Assembly: GCF_022869805.1 (NCBI RefSeq)
Contig: NZ_CP094974.1
Coordinates: 1,178,001 to 1,242,000, forward strand
DNA: 64,000 nucleotides
Reading direction: 5' to 3'
Source of the DNA: Halosolutus halophilus
GTDB taxonomy: Archaea; Halobacteriota; Halobacteria; Halobacteriales; Natrialbaceae
Below, piece after piece: positions 26,682 to 34,713 of this stretch. The position numbers and the translations under genes are program-made. The notes beneath the pieces were generated by a model. It did no database searches. It had not been told where the DNA came from and was given only the letters and a program-made list of their open reading frames with translations. Position 1 is the stretch's first letter; each line of letters begins with the position of its first letter.

Positions 26682-26730
26682 TGCAGTTCAGCCAAGGACC
26701 GCCTGCGGAATAAGTATCAGGTATGTGTTA

Positions 26731-26765
26731 CGAAACGGGGTTTCGTCCGCGAAACCGCGGTTTCG
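26731..26765. promoter_or_regulatory. two adjacent CGAAAC palindromes (operator)
   Basis: CGAAACGGGGTTTCG (26731-26745) is followed four bases later by CGAAACCGCGGTTTCG (26750-26765), a perfect 16-bp palindrome. Their centres are about 19-20 bp apart, two helical turns. They lie between the divergent SelW-like and HxlR genes, as expected for a cooperatively binding dimeric regulator. Confidence 0.65.
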
Positions 26766-26823
26766 TTTGTATACGACGTATCGAAGGCATACTACTTTCA
26801 GTTCAGGCATCCAAAGTCGATCT

Positions 26824-27213
26824 ATGAGCGACACGGCCGAGGTTCCAGAAGATGACTGCTTGGCGGTCTGGTGTGCGGGCGACGAGTGGTGCGCAGTCAC
26901 GTGTGCGATGGACGTCATCGGGAAAAAGTGGCACCCTGTGATCGTTCACCGACTCCTGCAACACGAGGCACTGCGATTCAACGAACTCGGCGAGGAGGTC
27001 GATGGCATCACGAACAAGATGCTGTCACAGAGCCTGGAAGATTTAGAAGAGAACGAACTCGTCGACCGGGAGATAGTGAACGAAAAGCCCGTCGCCGTCG
27101 AATACTCGCTTACCGAACGTGGGCAGTCACTGGAGCCGGTAATCGACTCACTCGAAGAATGGGGCAAAACGTATCTCCGTCCCCCCGAGAGCGAACAGGA
27201 ACCCGCCTGTTAG
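26824..27213 (+). CDS. HxlR-family winged-helix regulator
   Basis: A 129-residue protein. CLAVWCAGDEWCAVTCAMDV precedes the wHTH (IGKKWHPVIVHRLLQ, then ITNKMLSQSLEDLEENELVD) and the wing VEYSLTERGQSLEP. Four N-terminal cysteines (C-x5-C, C-x3-C) suggest redox or metal sensing; a further Cys is the final residue. The start MSDTAEVPEDD gives the standard length; the upstream in-frame reading crosses the palindromes. It likely binds the operator pair at 26731-26765 and controls itself and the SelW-like gene. Confidence 0.87.
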   Translation: MSDTAEVPEDDCLAVWCAGDEWCAVTCAMDVIGKKWHPVIVHRLLQHEALRFNELGEEVDGITNKMLSQSLEDLEENELVDREIVNEKPVAVEYSLTERGQSLEPVIDSLEEWGKTYLRPPESEQEPAC

Positions 27214-27295
27214 GCCAAAAAGCAGTGCCGAATTCGGTGACGAACGGGAGTACGAATTCTCTCAGAACCTGTTAGCGCTCCTGCTTTGAACCCCT

Positions 27296-27410
27296 CGAAA
27301 TCGGACGTCACACGCTTCAAAGGGCGATTCGCTCGACAGTCGAACCGGAGCCTGCAACTCCCCACTTCTCTTTGAGTCGGTGAGAATCCAACCGACAACG
27401 TAGCGGTAGT
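27296..27410. repeat. tRNA-Arg attachment repeat, diverged copy 4 (R4)
   Basis: The left arm CTCGACAGTCGAA lies exactly 19 bp before CCTGCAACTCCCCA (core start 27351), preceded by CACGCTTCAAAGGGCGATTC, as in R2. Right of the core the similarity to R1-R3 fades quickly. It marks the probable distal end of the tRNA-linked accessory region. Confidence 0.6.
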
Positions 27411-27757
27411 TAGAACTCATCTCGCCGGTTCGACCAGTGAGTTGAACGGGACACGCCTTCCGGAATGGCCTCGCCCGCCGAGTTGCAAGTGCCACCTCGA
27501 CAACGCGTAGTAACCCGGTCTCTTACGCACCGTTCGTTATCGATCGACTGGTGGTCAATCTGTGGGACAGCCGTTGCACCGCCACCGTTCGACGGACGTT
27601 CCGAGCGGCGAGCGAGACCGGTAGCGATCCACGCGAGAACCGGCACCGAGATGCCGACCCGGCCGACAGGGAAAACATCACTAGTATTGAAATTTCGTCG
27701 ACTATCGGTTTTCCGATCGATCAGCGTTCGAACGATGGCGGCACGTCGTGTATACCG
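27411..27757. other. intergenic stretch, no supported gene
   Basis: Between repeat R4 and the MFS gene no frame has haloarchaeal composition over a useful length. On the minus strand a hydrophobic fragment (VGISVPVLAWIATGLARR, about 27620-27670) could be the end of a lost membrane protein, but nothing else supports it. Confidence 0.5.
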
Positions 27758-29047
27758 TCAGTCGTCGGGTGTCGCTTGCGACCGTGCGTCTGGAGCCGGA
27801 GCCGGTGGTTCGTGGGTGCCGAAGTCGGGATGTGTCTCCTCCATCCACAGGTACACGATCGCGCCGGAGACGAACATCAGGAACGCGGTCACGTAGAAGG
27901 CGGCTTCGGCGCTCACGAACTGCATGGAGAGGCCGATCACGATCGCGCCGACGCCGTAGCCGGCGTCGCGCCACATCCGGTAGACGCCCATGCCGGCCGA
28001 TCGCCAGGTCGGGTGGGCGGCGTCGCCGGGAACGGTCATCAGGTTCGGGTAGAGCAGCGCCATCCCCAGGCCGGAGACGCCAGCCAGAACGGCCCACGGG
28101 AGGTAGTTCTCGACGAACACCATCCCGAGGACGCCGGCACCGGCGATAAACATTCCCACGACGACGGGGGGCCGGCGGCCGATCCGGTCGGCGAGGCCGC
28201 CGGTCCCGATCTGGAGGAAGTACATCGCGCTGTGAACGCCGACGACGACGCCGACGGCTTCGATCGCGAGGCCCTGACTCGTGAGATACAGCGGGACGGC
28301 GATCCAGAACAGCGTATCGACGAAGTTCTCGATGTGGCCGGCCTGGGCCGCCGCGAACAGCGTCTTGTCGCCGTAGGTCGCGCGCTTCAGGACGTCGTAG
28401 AACGGGAGGTTCGCATCGTGGTGGTCATCGTCGCCCTCGAGGTGTGCCAGCTGGACCGTCTCTTTGATGAGAAAGATCGAGATGAGGAACGCCAGCACCA
28501 CCACGGCGGCGAGGAAGTAGAACGGCTCCGGCCGGAGACTCGTCCGGCCGGCGATGACGCCGGTAATCCACGCCCCCGCTGCGACGCCGGTGTAGCCGAA
28601 GGCTTCGTCGATGCCGACGGCGAGTCCGCGCTGGTCGGGGCTCGCGAGGTCGATCTTGGCGTTGATCGCCATGCTCCAGGTCAGCGCCTGATTGATCCCC
28701 AGCAGAACGTTCCCGACGGTGATCCAGCTCCAGCTCGGCGCGTAGATGAGGATCACCGGGATCGGCAGCGCGGTGAGCCAGCCGAGCACGAGCACTGGCT
28801 TGCGGCCGTACTCCTCGCCCCACTTGCCGGCATAGAGGTTGAGCAGGGCCTTGACGAAGCCGAAAGAGACGACGAACGAGCCGATGACGAAGAACGACTC
28901 GACGCCCAGTACCTCCTCGCCGAGGACGGGGACGACGGTCCGCTCGGACCCGATCGTCAGCCCGGTCGCGAACACCAGCAGGACGTGCAGGGAGAACTGC
29001 CCGAGGTGTTCGCGAATGCCCTGTCTCAAGTTAGTTTGCCCGTTCAT
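27758..29047 (-). CDS. MFS transporter
   Basis: A 429-residue protein with 12 predicted membrane segments. The MFS loop 2-3 signature is present (GKWGEEYGRKPVLVLGWLTA), repeated in the second half as GGLADRIGRRPPVVVGM. A His/Asp-rich cytoplasmic loop (EGDDDHHDANLPFYD) lies in the centre. The ligand is unknown. It starts 3 bp after the stop of the rhodanese-MBL gene and is certainly cotranscribed, so export or uptake of a sulfur compound is a reasonable inference. Confidence 0.88.
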   Translation of the reverse strand: MNGQTNLRQGIREHLGQFSLHVLLVFATGLTIGSERTVVPVLGEEVLGVESFFVIGSFVVSFGFVKALLNLYAGKWGEEYGRKPVLVLGWLTALPIPVILIYAPSWSWITVGNVLLGINQALTWSMAINAKIDLASPDQRGLAVGIDEAFGYTGVAAGAWITGVIAGRTSLRPEPFYFLAAVVVLAFLISIFLIKETVQLAHLEGDDDHHDANLPFYDVLKRATYGDKTLFAAAQAGHIENFVDTLFWIAVPLYLTSQGLAIEAVGVVVGVHSAMYFLQIGTGGLADRIGRRPPVVVGMFIAGAGVLGMVFVENYLPWAVLAGVSGLGMALLYPNLMTVPGDAAHPTWRSAGMGVYRMWRDAGYGVGAIVIGLSMQFVSAEAAFYVTAFLMFVSGAIVYLWMEETHPDFGTHEPPAPAPDARSQATPDD

Positions 29048-29050
29048 AGA

Positions 29051-30163
29051 TTACTCGGCTGCACAGCGGTTGGGGCCCAGTTCGAGTTCGGACAGTTCTT
29101 CGTCGGGAACGTCCTCCTGCCCGACGTTCGTGCGCTTGACGCGCTCGAAGTTCGGCGGATGGTCCGGTACGTCCGAGGCGAGCGTCGCGACGAACTCCTC
29201 GCGGTCACGCCCGAGGTCCTCGTTTTGCTCTTTGAGTTCACCGAGTGTCGCAGTCACCGGTGGCTCGGGTGAGCCGGGGTCGTGTGCCGGGAGGACGACC
29301 GCGTCGTCTGGCCGGTCCAGCAAGCGCTGGAGGCTCTCGTAGAGCGTCGCCGCATTCCCTTCGATATCGGAATCTTCGATACCGGCTTCGACGCCGAGTT
29401 CGACGCGCCCGACGCTCTCGTGGAAGAGCGTATCGCCCGTGAGCAGGGCCTCGCCCTCGAGATCGAACGAGACGCTTCCCTCGCTGTGTCCCGGCGTGTG
29501 GATTACGTCGACGTCAACGGTCCCGACTTCGATCGTCGCTCCGTCTTCGACCGGGGTCGCGTCGATCGCGAGCGCGTCCTTCGGATGGAGGTAGTATGGA
29601 ACGTCGTGACGCTCGGCGAGTTCCGCACCGCCGGAGACGTGGTCGGCGTGCGCGTGCGTGTCGAAGACACCGACGAGGTCGGCGTCGTGCTCGTCGAGGA
29701 TTGCACCGTACTCGTCGAGGTAGTGGGAGGGATCGAACACGGCGGCCTCGCCGTCCGAAACCAGGACGTGCGAGAGACAGCCCTTCCCGGGACGGGCGAC
29801 CTGAACGAGCGTCCCGTCGAGGTCGGCCTGGACGGGAGCGTTTCGATGGACGCGGCTCCACCCGTTCATCCCGTCGATGAGCGTCGCGGCGTGGTAGCCC
29901 ATCTCTCGCAGGACGTCCGTTGCCGTCTGCGAGACGACCCCTGCGGCGCAGACGGTGACGATCTCGCGGTCGTCCGGAAGTTCGTTGAGGCGATCTTTCG
30001 CCGACTCCGGGTCGGCGGTCAGTTCGTCGTAGACGTCGACGTTGACGCTGTTCGGAATGTGCCAGTCGTCGTAGTCCTCCTGGTGACGAATGTCGAGGAC
30101 GAGAACGTCGTCCTCCACGGCTTGCAACTGATTCCCGAGTTCGTCCGGGCTCACTTCCGTCAT
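29051..30163 (-). CDS. rhodanese domain fused to persulfide-dioxygenase-like MBL domain
   Basis: A 370-residue fusion. Residues about 1-105 are a rhodanese domain (LVLDIRHQEDYDDWHIPNSV, with active-site Cys in VCAAGVVSQTAT). Residues about 115-370 are an MBL domain with the full FDTHAHADHVSGG metal motif, HTPGHSEGSV, TGDTLFHESVG and LPAHDPGS. This resembles ETHE1/BlhA-type persulfide dioxygenases fused to sulfurtransferases, which handle glutathione or low-molecular-thiol persulfides. It heads an operon with the MFS gene, divergent from an HTH_10 regulator across a palindrome. The start at MTEVSPDELGN is the conserved one. Confidence 0.88.
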   Translation of the reverse strand: MTEVSPDELGNQLQAVEDDVLVLDIRHQEDYDDWHIPNSVNVDVYDELTADPESAKDRLNELPDDREIVTVCAAGVVSQTATDVLREMGYHAATLIDGMNGWSRVHRNAPVQADLDGTLVQVARPGKGCLSHVLVSDGEAAVFDPSHYLDEYGAILDEHDADLVGVFDTHAHADHVSGGAELAERHDVPYYLHPKDALAIDATPVEDGATIEVGTVDVDVIHTPGHSEGSVSFDLEGEALLTGDTLFHESVGRVELGVEAGIEDSDIEGNAATLYESLQRLLDRPDDAVVLPAHDPGSPEPPVTATLGELKEQNEDLGRDREEFVATLASDVPDHPPNFERVKRTNVGQEDVPDEELSELELGPNRCAAE

Positions 30164-30200
30164 CGATGATCGCTCGTAAGAGAGCTGTTCCAATATAGGT

Positions 30201-30222
30201 GGTGCCGGTCATGACCGGTACC
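30201..30222. promoter_or_regulatory. 22-bp palindrome between rhodanese-MBL operon and its divergent regulator
   Basis: The arms GGTGCCGGTCA and TGACCGGTACC match at 10 of 11 positions, with a perfect inner CCGGTCATGACCGG. A TATA-like CAATATAGG (30191-30199) lies about 30 bp upstream of the rhodanese-MBL start. The site is an excellent operator candidate for the HTH_10 protein encoded next to it. Confidence 0.65.
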
Positions 30223-30251
30223 GTTACGTGTCCGGGAACCAAATAGCGCGT

Positions 30252-30986
30252 ATGAGCCTGTACGAGGCTTCGTTCCGGGTGAAACACGAGTGTCCCTATC
30301 GGGAGATTTCGGAGCGTTACCCGGACCTCACGATACGCGAGTGGTACGTGAGCGATTGCCAGGTACTCGAGATCACCTCCACGGGGACGCCGACGGACGA
30401 TCTGCTCGAAGAGATCGATAGTCTGGGAACGATCCTCCACCGATCGATCGACGACTCCGGGCTTCACGTCGTCACGCAGTCGTGTCTCTGTTCGCTCGAG
30501 GGGTCGATCATCGATCGATTCGAGGAGTACAATTGCCTGTATCAACCGCCGACGATCCACCGCCAGGGCTGGGAGCACTACACGGTGATCGCGTTCGACG
30601 AGGCCGACGTTCGGGCGCTGCTTCGGGACCTGGAGGCCGATCGGGACATCGACGTGCTCTCCAAGACTACCATCGCGGAACAGGCGATCCCGCACAGTAT
30701 GTTAGCCCCAGTCGATCAACTCTTCGAGGAGATCACCGAGCGACAGTTGGCGGCCCTGCGGTTGGCCCTCGAGAGCGGGTACTACGAGCAGCCCCGGAAG
30801 ACGTCGCTTCGCGAACTGGCCGATCGGACGTCAGTCGCCCGGTCGACGTACGAAGAGCACCTCCGGAAGGCGGAGAACAAGCTCCTCACGAACGCGGGCG
30901 AGTTCTTGCGGTTGGTGACCGCACCCTCCTCGGGAGATCCACTGCACGTAGATCAGTCGGAGCCGACCGAACAGCGTGCCGACTGA
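30252..30986 (+). CDS. HTH_10 (bacterio-opsin activator type) regulator, Cys-rich sensor
   Basis: A 244-residue HTH_10 protein. The sensor half carries several cysteines (VKHECPYREISERYPDL, VSDCQVLEI, TQSCLCSLEG, EEYNCLYQP). The C-terminal HTH_10 domain reads ITERQLAALRLALESGYYE and TSVARSTYEEHLRKAENKLL. Its pairing with a persulfide-dioxygenase/MFS operon suggests a thiol- or polysulfide-responsive regulator, by analogy with other haloarchaeal sulfur regulators of this fold. The start at MSLYEASFRV was preferred over an ATG 8 codons upstream. Confidence 0.87.
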   Translation: MSLYEASFRVKHECPYREISERYPDLTIREWYVSDCQVLEITSTGTPTDDLLEEIDSLGTILHRSIDDSGLHVVTQSCLCSLEGSIIDRFEEYNCLYQPPTIHRQGWEHYTVIAFDEADVRALLRDLEADRDIDVLSKTTIAEQAIPHSMLAPVDQLFEEITERQLAALRLALESGYYEQPRKTSLRELADRTSVARSTYEEHLRKAENKLLTNAGEFLRLVTAPSSGDPLHVDQSEPTEQRAD

Positions 30987-31139
30987 ACCCCCCGTGATCG
31001 GTCGTCTCGAGGTCGATTGTGATCGGTAATTCCACCCGACCGGTGAGTTTTTTTGATCGCCGTCGGTATACACCACGGAAATGGTACCTGGTGAGAGACG
31101 ACGCGACGACGTCCGTTCACCGACTCGAAGGATGAACGC

Positions 31140-31973
31140 ATGGTTTCAGTAGTCGAGTTGTTCGTTCGGGTCGCCGGCGAAGACCCGGTGATTCAGGGAC
31201 TCGTCGGCGGAATCGTCATCGCGGGGCTGAACCTGTTCGGCGCGTCGATAGTACTCGTCTGGCGGAATCCCTCGGAGCGTGCGCTCGACGGCGCGCTCGG
31301 ATTCGCGGCCGGTGTGATGCTCGCCGCAGCCTTCACGAGTCTCATCATCCCTGGGATCGAGCAGTACTCTGACGGAAACCCGATTCCCACGCTCGTGGGC
31401 GTGGTGCTCGGCGCGATCTTTCTCGATCGAGCCGACGGCCTCGTCCCGCACGCACACTACTTGTTGACCGGGCGGCGTCGACCGGACGAAGCCGATCCGA
31501 GCACGTCTCTCCCCGTCGACAGCGAGCGGCTGGTCCCCGTCGTGCTGTTCATCCTGGCCATCACGCTCCACAACATGCCGGAGGGACTGGCAGTGGGCGT
31601 CGGCTTCGGCTCCGGCGACGTCGAGAACGCGATCGCGCTCATGTTCGCGATCGGCATCCAGAACGTTCCCGAAGGGCTGGCCGTCTCCGTGGCCGCGATC
31701 AACGCCGGGCTGGATCGACGCTTCTACGCGGTCTTCGCCGGGTTGCGATCGGGCATCGTCGAGATCCCGCTCGCGGTGCTGGGTGCACTGGCAGTGAGCA
31801 TCGTCTCGCCGTTACTCCCGTACGCGATGGGCTTCGCGGCGGGAGCGATGCTCTTCGTTATCTCCGACGAGATCATCCCCGAAACCCACACCAGTGGGTA
31901 CGAGCGAATCGCCACCCTCGGCGTGATGGCCGGTGTCGTCGTGATGCTGTACCTCGACGTCAGTCTGGGCTAG
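31140..31973 (+). CDS. ZIP-family metal transporter
   Basis: A 277-residue membrane protein with about eight transmembrane segments. The two ZIP signatures are present: ITLHNMPEGLAVGVGFGSGD (TM4) and AIGIQNVPEGLAVSV (TM5), whose His/Asn/Glu residues form the binuclear metal site. It imports divalent cations, usually zinc. The loop between TM3 and TM4 is short (TGRRRPDEADPSTSLP). An AT-rich TTTTTTTGATC and GTATACA stretch lies upstream; the transcript seems monocistronic. Confidence 0.88.
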   Translation: MVSVVELFVRVAGEDPVIQGLVGGIVIAGLNLFGASIVLVWRNPSERALDGALGFAAGVMLAAAFTSLIIPGIEQYSDGNPIPTLVGVVLGAIFLDRADGLVPHAHYLLTGRRRPDEADPSTSLPVDSERLVPVVLFILAITLHNMPEGLAVGVGFGSGDVENAIALMFAIGIQNVPEGLAVSVAAINAGLDRRFYAVFAGLRSGIVEIPLAVLGALAVSIVSPLLPYAMGFAAGAMLFVISDEIIPETHTSGYERIATLGVMAGVVVMLYLDVSLG

Positions 31974-32150
31974 TCGCTGACTGGTTCGCCCGAGCGGATC
32001 CCGTCGAGAACGCGATGGCCGCGATCGGTTCAGCCGCTCTCTTCGGCGTGGACTCGTCGGCCTCTCCGGAAGGCGTCAAAAGAGAGGTGCCCGATAGCGA
32101 CCGCGTCTGCGCCGTCGATCGGCACTGGGCGCTTCCGTGCCCGGTGGGTC

Positions 32151-32903
32151 TCAGTGAACGGTCTCCTGTCCGCCGGCCCGTGGCTCCTCGGACACGATCC
32201 AGGCGTCGGCCTCGGATCGCGCCAGAACGACGCCGAACCAGGCGGTCCACAGACTCATCACGATCGTGGAACCGATCCAGACGGGGCCACCCGGAGCGAT
32301 CCCGAGTACGAACACGAGGACCATCCCTCCGAAGGCCGCGACTCCCGCGACGGCGCCGATCCACGACGCCCACGCGGGTGTCGTCTGGGGCGCGCTGCGG
32401 GCCTCGTTGCCGGCGATCACCGCGATCGCCAGGGCAAAGAAGAGGAACGCAGCGCTATGTACGTCGGCGAAGACCGACCACGCTTCGAACGTTGCCGTGT
32501 CCCCGCCGATGGCGGCCTCGGCGATCACGGTCGCCTCGACCACGGCGGCCGTCGTGACCAGGAGTGCGCTCACGATCAGCGCGGCCCACGCTGTCGTCGT
32601 CCACCAGGTCCGGGTGAGCCGCGAGTCGGCCGTCAGTACGATCAGCGCCGCGATCGCGACCACGGAGAGCCCGATCGCCGTTGTCACGTGTGCCGCCACC
32701 CATCGGGTCGGCGCGTCGGCGATGGTCGCCACGAACTCGGCCGGATCGGGGGACGGCAGCGGGTGGAGGACGAATCCACCCACGAGCAGCAGGGCCCCGA
32801 TCGCGAGCCAGACTCCTCCTGCCCGTATCCTGGCGTCCGTGTTCGACGTCAACCGGTTGTCTGTCGCTTCAGTTGTTGGCATAGTGTCCTCCGGCGCGCT
32901 CAT
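32151..32903 (-). CDS. membrane protein of unknown function
   Basis: A 250-residue protein with about seven hydrophobic segments (GGVWLAIGALLLVGGFVLHP; TTAIGLSVVAIAALIVL; WAALIVSALLVTTAAVVEAT; AAFLFFALAIAVIAG; SWIGAVAGVAAFGGMVLVFV; WIGSTIVMSLWTAWFG). A His/Pro pair lies after TM1. No transporter or enzyme signature is recognised. Two starts are possible (32903 or 32882). It lies between the ZIP gene (convergent) and the FAD oxidase. Confidence 0.75.
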   Translation of the reverse strand: MSAPEDTMPTTEATDNRLTSNTDARIRAGGVWLAIGALLLVGGFVLHPLPSPDPAEFVATIADAPTRWVAAHVTTAIGLSVVAIAALIVLTADSRLTRTWWTTTAWAALIVSALLVTTAAVVEATVIAEAAIGGDTATFEAWSVFADVHSAAFLFFALAIAVIAGNEARSAPQTTPAWASWIGAVAGVAAFGGMVLVFVLGIAPGGPVWIGSTIVMSLWTAWFGVVLARSEADAWIVSEEPRAGGQETVH

Positions 32904-33166
32904 CTCGACTCCCCCTCGTCGCCGCCGGTGTCTCGCAGAGAACGCCGAGTAGTACTTGGACACGAGCTGTGTTAATTGTTAACACGGATTGGCCGGAAAG
33001 GTCCAGTCACGTTGTCCCGCTGATTTTGCTCGAAAATCGCGGTAGAAACGCGTCGTCTACTGAACGCCCGACGATCGGGTCGGAACTAAAAGACCGCAAC
33101 TGACGTGATGGATAGGGGACGCGCCCTCGTCACGGCGGGCGGAAAACCGAGACAGTCCGACCGCCC

Positions 33167-34564
33167 TCACGTCGGCTTGATATTCTGGTTCAGACTGAAG
33201 CGGTTCGTCGGATCGTACTCGTCTTTCAACGCGACCAACCGCTCGTAGGCCGGCCCGAACGTGGTCTCCATCAGTTCGTCGTTGTCCTCCAGCATGCCCG
33301 GAAAGTTCAGGTAGACCGAACCGTCGGAGAACTGCTGCATGTCGGTCAGGCAATCGCGGACCCACTCCACGTTGGCGGCATCCGTCTCGGGGTCCTCCCA
33401 GTTCGCTTCGACGCCGAGGAGGAACGGTGCGTGCCGGCCGGCGAAGGAACTCTCTTCGACGCCGACGTCGGCGATCGCGCCGCCCAGTTGCCAGACGTCG
33501 ACGGTCGAGAGCGGTGACGGGGCCGTCTCGGCCCAGTAGGCGATCCGATCGATGGCTGACTCGGAGAGGCCGTCGAGATACAGCGATTTCCAGTAGTATC
33601 GCATCCCCTCCGGGTAGTCTTCGTCGAGAACCCGCTGGAAGTCGGTATACGGCATCGTCCCGCTGAAGTCGGCGATCGGATCGGCGAACTCCCGGAGCGG
33701 TGCGAGTACCCGCTCGCCTTCGGAGGCGGGGCCAGCGTAGCAGCCCATGATGGCGAACTTTCCCTCGTGGACCCGCTCTGCCGGGAACAACTCCTCGTCC
33801 GGGAGTTCGCCGGCGAAGACGAGCGTGCTAATCTCGTCGGGCGCTTCCAGGACGAACTCCCGGTAGGCTCGCAACACTTCGGCTAGCCGGTCACCGGAGT
33901 AGAAGACCAGACAGGTCGCAACGTCCGGCCCCACGGGATGCAGGTCGAACTCGAACCCGGTCACCACCCCGAAGTTGCCGCCGCCACCACGGAGCCCCCA
34001 GAAGAGGTCCGGGTTCTCGTCCTCGCTGGCGGTCAGGAACTCGCCGGTTGCCGTGACGAGTTCGACGGAAACGAGGTTGTCACAGGACAGGCCGTACCGA
34101 CACCGGAGGTGCCCGAGGCCGCCGCCGAGAGTGAGGCCCGCGACGCCCGTATCCGAGACGACGCCTCCAGGCGTCGCCAGGCCGAACGCCTGCGTTTCGT
34201 GGTCGACGTCGGCCCACGTGGCACCGCCCTGGACCCACGCCGTCCGCTCGTCAGGGTCGACCCGCACACCCGTCATCTCGGAAAGGTCGATGACGAGGCC
34301 ATCGTCACAGACGGCCGTTCCGGCGACGTTGTGACCGCCGCCCCGGACCGCCACGCGAAGGTCGTTCTGGCGGGCGAACTCCACCGCGCGGATAACGTCC
34401 GCCGCGCCTCGACACCGGACGATCAGCCCCGGATACTTGTCGATCATTCCGTTCCAGACGGCCCGGGCGTCGTCGTAAGCGGCGTCAACGGGCCGGATCA
34501 CGTCCCCGCGAACGCCGGCCCGAAACCGTTCGATCTGCTCGTCACCGATGGTCAGTCGTGCCAT
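33167..34564 (-). CDS. berberine-bridge-type FAD-linked oxidase
   Basis: A 465-residue FAD-binding oxidoreductase: RGGGHNVAG with H78 as the expected covalent FAD ligand, LGGGLGHLRCRYGL, WGLRGGGGNFGVVTGF, and a C-terminal BBE segment YDPTNRFSLNQNIKPT. It is homologous over its full length to the oxidase half of the fusion at 18579-20384, without the SnoaL domain. It oxidises an alcohol or an aromatic/alkaloid-like substrate in known relatives; the substrate here is unknown. It is divergent from a FilR1-type regulator, repeating the pairing seen at 17.5-20.4 kb. Confidence 0.88.
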   Translation of the reverse strand: MARLTIGDEQIERFRAGVRGDVIRPVDAAYDDARAVWNGMIDKYPGLIVRCRGAADVIRAVEFARQNDLRVAVRGGGHNVAGTAVCDDGLVIDLSEMTGVRVDPDERTAWVQGGATWADVDHETQAFGLATPGGVVSDTGVAGLTLGGGLGHLRCRYGLSCDNLVSVELVTATGEFLTASEDENPDLFWGLRGGGGNFGVVTGFEFDLHPVGPDVATCLVFYSGDRLAEVLRAYREFVLEAPDEISTLVFAGELPDEELFPAERVHEGKFAIMGCYAGPASEGERVLAPLREFADPIADFSGTMPYTDFQRVLDEDYPEGMRYYWKSLYLDGLSESAIDRIAYWAETAPSPLSTVDVWQLGGAIADVGVEESSFAGRHAPFLLGVEANWEDPETDAANVEWVRDCLTDMQQFSDGSVYLNFPGMLEDNDELMETTFGPAYERLVALKDEYDPTNRFSLNQNIKPT

Positions 34565-34713
34565 ATACGATCGGTCGGCTGCCAGGCTGTTAGCCTCATT
34601 TACGGAGACGCGTTCGACGGAAGACGCACCGTTTCAGGTCGTGAGATGAATTTCGCCTGACGTACAAAATAGAGTTACTACCTATGCCATCCTCTACCTA
34701 GTTAGATGATATC

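Noticed and set aside
27551-29272. 573-codon plus-strand frame
   Set aside because: Antisense of the MFS and rhodanese-MBL genes; a GC-driven shadow frame.
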